From Aphanomyces cochlioides (Eukaryota > Oomycota > Saprolegniomycetes > Saprolegniales > Verrucalvaceae), in NCBI GenBank assembly GCA_019828595.1, contig JAHQRK010000023.1, positions 496,001 through 560,000 of the forward strand: a DNA stretch of 64,000 bases. Reading direction: 5' to 3'. The notes under the pieces are model-generated. The model had not been told where the DNA came from, did no database searches, and worked only from the letters and a program-made list of their open reading frames with translations. Both the position numbers and the translations under genes were made by a program. Below, in pieces: positions 60,824 to 64,000 of this stretch (its first letter is position 1; the number at the start of each line of letters is the position of its first letter).

Positions 60824-61962
60824 ATGGACGCTGTGCCCACAACGTCGACGATCGACGTTTCCCACTTCTCACCCGAACAGCAAGCTACTCTGACCGAGCT
60901 GCTTCGATTGATCCCCGAGAACATCGTTCGGGGATTGTTCAGTGGGGTGAACCCTCAAGACCAGATCATAGTCATTGAGAGCTTCCGCCTGCATGGCGAA
61001 GCAACCGCGCAGTCAGCGGCTCATGTCGCTGCGCAACGCACTCAAGAAGAGGCGGCGTTGCTCTATGAAGCATACCTGTTGAAGGCCACGGCAAAGATCG
61101 CCAGCCTTGAAGAGTCCAACAGGGGCCTGGCTGACCAAGCCAGACGACCCGAAAACCACTCACCGGGAATTGACGACATCTTCATCGACTCCAGAGTGTC
61201 GCGCGACCGACCTCTGAAGCTCGAAGTGTCAAAATATGGCGGTGCCGCGAACGAGCACCTGTTCCACTGGGTTTCCGAAGTGAAACTCGCCCTTCGCGCC
61301 CAGCTCGTAACGAAGAGACACTGCGCGTTGCTTTTGCGCTATCCAACTTACAAGGTCGAGCCCGAGACTGGGCCTACAACCTTCACATGTTGGACGACGA
61401 GGCCTTCCCCACGTTCGAATCCTTGATTGAACAACTCAAGGAGCAGTACGTTCACTCGAACGTCGAAATGCGCTATCGCGCAAAGTTCAACCAAACCAAG
61501 CAAGGCAAGGGAACTATTCAGGAGTTTGTGAACGAACTTCGTTCCATCCTCGGGTCCTTCGAGAACTCCTACAAGATCGACGAGATCGGTCGAGTCTCGG
61601 TCTTTATGTACGGCCTGAATCAAGGCCCAGCTCGTGACGAGCTTTTCCGTTTCCAGCCTCAAAGGTTCAATGAGGCAATCAGCATCGCGCTGAACACGGA
61701 ACATTCGCGCGGTTTGGCGCGCTCTTCCGGCGGATCCCCCGAAGTCTCAGCAGACATGGAGATCTCGCGAATGGAAGCGGCCTCTGGTGAAGACCGCCGC
61801 TGTTTCAATTGTGGCCAGACTGGTCACTTCGTAAGAAAATGCCCCCAGCCTTCGCAGGCGAGGAAGAACCCGAATTACTCCCCACACCGCTCGCGCGGTG
61901 GCGCCTATCGTGGGCGTGGGCGTGGCTACGGCCATCGCCAGGGGAAAGAGAACTCCCAGTAG
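60824..61962 (+). pseudogene. gag polyprotein, frameshifted
   Basis: ATG 60824 opens gag (MDAVPTTSTIDVSHFSPEQQ ...), but near 61305-61330 the homologous frame shifts: the first frame ends at 61426 while the gag-like continuation (LSNLQGRARDWAYNLH, typical of Ty3 capsid) runs in another frame to a stop at 61962. The C-terminus has one CCHC knuckle, CFNCGQTGHFVRKC, then an RGG-rich basic tail. The shift breaks this copy, unless it is a sequencing error. Nucleocapsid and capsid roles follow the family. Confidence 0.85.
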
Positions 61963-64000
61963 GCGCGGGGCGACCTACTGGGACAACTCTAGGCTCTGAT
62001 GAAGAGCGTTCCGGCATACCGCCTGTTCATCAGAACCTAGCCTCTGACACATTACTGTGTCAACTGGGACAGCATACTACGATGCTGCATGTCGAGATGC
62101 CCGTAAAGGGCTTCTCCCGAAAGCTCCGAGTCTTAATCGACTGTGGAGCGTCGAAGAATTTTGCCCGTCGACAGACGCTCGAAGAGAATGCGAGCCTCTA
62201 TGCCGAGGTCGACAGCGGCACGCCTCTGACTGAGACTGTGCGCGTCAAGTTGGGTGATGGGTCGGTAGTGACCGCACCCAAGAGATCAGTGCGCCTGTTA
62301 ACACAGGTTGGCACGTTCAGTAGTCTGGAAGACTACTTCGTTATAGACCTTGATGAGCGCTGGGACCTCATCCTAGGCATGGGCTGGTTGGAGAAACACC
62401 AGCCCTGCATAAACTGGCGGGCCAAGACCATCCATGAGGTCGGCCCCGACTTTCTCAAAAGCCATATGGGCATGGAGAGTAATGAGCCCATCCCCTCGCC
62501 AGCTGGCGATGAGCAGTTAGCTACGCTGCGTCAGCTCCCGGCTACGGGAAAGTCGACACGCCAGGGCGGTCCAATGTCTTCCAAGGAAGATATCGGCCGT
62601 CAGGCCTTCAACAACACTTGGGCAAACACCCGACGGACTGGGTTGCCTGTGTACAAGAGTAATGCCCAACGGACCGGGCTTAAAGTCTCCTTCGCGAGTG
62701 CACCGACGGACCGCGTGCACGGAGACGTGATTGTTGAAGAGGATGCGTTGGAGCGCAGTCCTATGCCGACGCTGCCCGTGTCTGGGCGCGTCTTTGTTGA
62801 ATATGTCATTTTGTCGCATTGCGACTTGACTGAGCTGCCGAAGACAGCTGAAGAAATATGCAAGCTCGAAGAGATGAGCTTTGCCGAGTTTAGAAGTGCT
62901 CTGCGCTCCCAGCGCATCACCAGTATCGCAGTGATACAGATTGTTGATGAGATTGACCTCTACACGACGTCCGCGGAGGATCCGGACGCAGCTGGCGAGA
63001 CACCGCCAGCACACTCTCGCGTTTGGGATAGGCTCCGAACGAGCCCGTTTTACCCCCTCGTGAAGGAATACGAGGATATCTTCCCGGAGGAAGTTCCCGC
63101 GAGACTGCCCAAGGACAAGGGCGTGCGTCATGAGATTGACCTGACGCCAGAGACAAAGTGGTGTGTCACTCGACAGTGGCCACTACCACGTGAGCAAGTC
63201 GAGTTCATCGACTCATTCTTCGCCGCACGCAAGAAGGCGGGGCACGTACGGGAGAGTACGTCGCCACACTCGAGTCCGACCTTCTGCGTCAAGAAGCCTA
63301 GCGGCTCTTGGCGAATCGTTCATGCTTATAACAAGCTGAACGCAGCCACCATCCCGGCGCAAACGCCGATTCCCAGGAAAGATGTCATCATTGACAGCAT
63401 GGGTGGCTCGGCGATCTTTTCAACGATCGATCTGCGCGATGGATTCTATCAAGTCCTCATGCGCGCATGTGACATTCCCAAGACAGCTGTCTCGACGCCA
63501 TCGGGCATGCTGTGGGAGTGGTTGGTGATGCCACAAGGGCTCGCTAATTCCCCAGCGACCTTCAACCGAATGGTCACGCAAAAGTTGCGCCCGCTGCGCG
63601 ACTTTGCGCCGTCGTACTTCGACGACAAATACGTGCACAGCCGTGCAGACAAGAATCGCACCGACGTGCAAGTCCATTTTGGACACCTGCGGCAGGTCTT
63701 TCAGACGCTGCGAGACGCAGGATTGTATGCCAACTTACAGAAGTGTATGTTCGGCGTTGAAGAAATACCCGTACTCGGGGAGTACGTTGGTATCAATGGA
63801 TGTCGACCAGACCCGGCCAAAGTCACCACGATCACAACTTGGCCTGTCCCGGCCACTGTGACAGAGCTCCGCAGCTGGCTTGGTCTTGCGACCTACCTAC
63901 ACAAGTTTTCAAAGAACTTTGCCGACATCGCAACGCCGCTGACGCGGCTACTAATGAAGGATGTCCAGTGGGACTGGACACAAGAATGTCAAGAGGCTTT
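61839..64000 (+). CDS. pol polyprotein: protease and reverse transcriptase (open at window end)
   Basis: One open frame from an ATG at 61839, overlapping the end of gag in the -1 frame, to the window end without a stop. Protease active site LIDCGASKNF (DCGAS instead of the usual DTGAS or DSGAS). After a variable linker, the reverse transcriptase shows LPKDKGVRHEIDL, SGSWRIVHAYNKLNAATIP, FSTIDLRDGFYQVLM, MPQGLANSPATFNRMV and the polymerase box SYFDDKYVHS, where YFDD replaces the common YVDD or YIDD. The connection begins LRSWLGLATYLHKF. pol is intact here although gag is shifted. Confidence 0.9.
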   Translation, partial: MPPAFAGEEEPELLPTPLARWRLSWAWAWLRPSPGERELPVGAGRPTGTTLGSDEERSGIPPVHQNLASDTLLCQLGQHTTMLHVEMPVKGFSRKLRVLIDCGASKNFARRQTLEENASLYAEVDSGTPLTETVRVKLGDGSVVTAPKRSVRLLTQVGTFSSLEDYFVIDLDERWDLILGMGWLEKHQPCINWRAKTIHEVGPDFLKSHMGMESNEPIPSPAGDEQLATLRQLPATGKSTRQGGPMSSKEDIGRQAFNNTWANTRRTGLPVYKSNAQRTGLKVSFASAPTDRVHGDVIVEEDALERSPMPTLPVSGRVFVEYVILSHCDLTELPKTAEEICKLEEMSFAEFRSALRSQRITSIAVIQIVDEIDLYTTSAEDPDAAGETPPAHSRVWDRLRTSPFYPLVKEYEDIFPEEVPARLPKDKGVRHEIDLTPETKWCVTRQWPLPREQVEFIDSFFAARKKAGHVRESTSPHSSPTFCVKKPSGSWRIVHAYNKLNAATIPAQTPIPRKDVIIDSMGGSAIFSTIDLRDGFYQVLMRACDIPKTAVSTPSGMLWEWLVMPQGLANSPATFNRMVTQKLRPLRDFAPSYFDDKYVHSRADKNRTDVQVHFGHLRQVFQTLRDAGLYANLQKCMFGVEEIPVLGEYVGINGCRPDPAKVTTITTWPVPATVTELRSWLGLATYLHKFSKNFADIATPLTRLLMKDVQWDWTQECQEA

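Larger units (their letters stand above)
60534..64000 (+). mobile_element. Ty3/gypsy LTR retrotransposon, 5' part (runs off the window)
   Basis: A 5' LTR (60534-60796), a primer-binding site, a gag region with zinc knuckle, and pol with protease and reverse transcriptase in the Ty3/gypsy order. The 3' half (RNase H, integrase, 3' LTR) lies outside. Confidence 0.9.

Noticed and set aside
61940..61962. Slippery GGGGAAAG heptamer for -1 gag-pol frameshifting
   Set aside because: The run is not in the X XXY YYZ phase of the gag frame, and pol has its own ATG at 61839, so the mechanism cannot be claimed.

Overview
The window reads as gene-dense nuclear DNA of an oomycete-like stramenopile, most plausibly a saprolegnian; the species is an inference and cannot be fixed from sequence alone. 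Almost every gene is broken by very short GT-AG introns (about 36-61 nt), intergenic gaps are often under 100 bp, and the gene content mixes nuclear regulators (Mediator MED12, a JmjN/JmjC/PHD demethylase, a RING1-like E3) with proteins of a flagellated cell (CEP295-like, outer-arm-docking-like coiled coil, PTPDC1-like phosphatase).

Layout. 1-460: end of an NADP isocitrate dehydrogenase. 1.2-6.0 kb: a UPL3/TRIP12-type HECT ubiquitin ligase. 6.2-8.1 kb: a RING/TRAF zinc-finger protein and a minus-strand unknown. 9.7-13.1 kb: phosphoglycerate mutase (minus) and an SNF1/AMPK alpha kinase. 13.2-15.1 kb: JmjN-JmjC-PHD demethylase (minus). 16.6-22.5 kb: MED12. 22.5-25.0 kb: divergent docking-complex-like coiled-coil and RING1-like genes. 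25.2-28.6 kb: a candidate mobile element with a DD34E transposase, an intronless 520-residue ORF and three collinear inverted-repeat pairs. 28.8-33.9 kb: CEP295-like gene. 34.1-37.2 kb: RFC2 clamp-loader subunit and an SLC52-like riboflavin transporter. 38.2-42.5 kb: a coiled-coil protein, an unknown and a TOM1/THH1-type membrane protein. 42.8-44.9 kb: PTPDC1-like phosphatase. 45-49 kb: two unknowns. 49-52 kb: RNase H2 subunit A and a SAM-domain/zinc-ribbon protein. 52.2-53.9 kb: an F-box plus TBC RabGAP. 54-60 kb: a small Rpr2-like ORF, an HGSNAT acetyltransferase, a GAMT-like methyltransferase and an mARC-type MOSC protein. 60.0-60.5 kb: 3' remnant of a gene cut by a Ty3/gypsy retroelement whose 5' LTR, primer site, gag and part of pol fill the window to 64 kb.

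Most exon models here were built by hand from splice sites, reading-frame continuity and family alignment from memory. Where all exon lengths sum to a multiple of three and the joined protein matches a known family, confidence is high; several unknown genes have unresolved internal junctions, stated in their entries. The strongest candidate for something undescribed is the 25.2-28.6 kb two-gene element. Other second-look items are a recurrent ATCCGGAT palindrome upstream of start codons, E2F-like TTTGGCGC sites, and convergent genes whose stop codons lie 5-15 bp apart.
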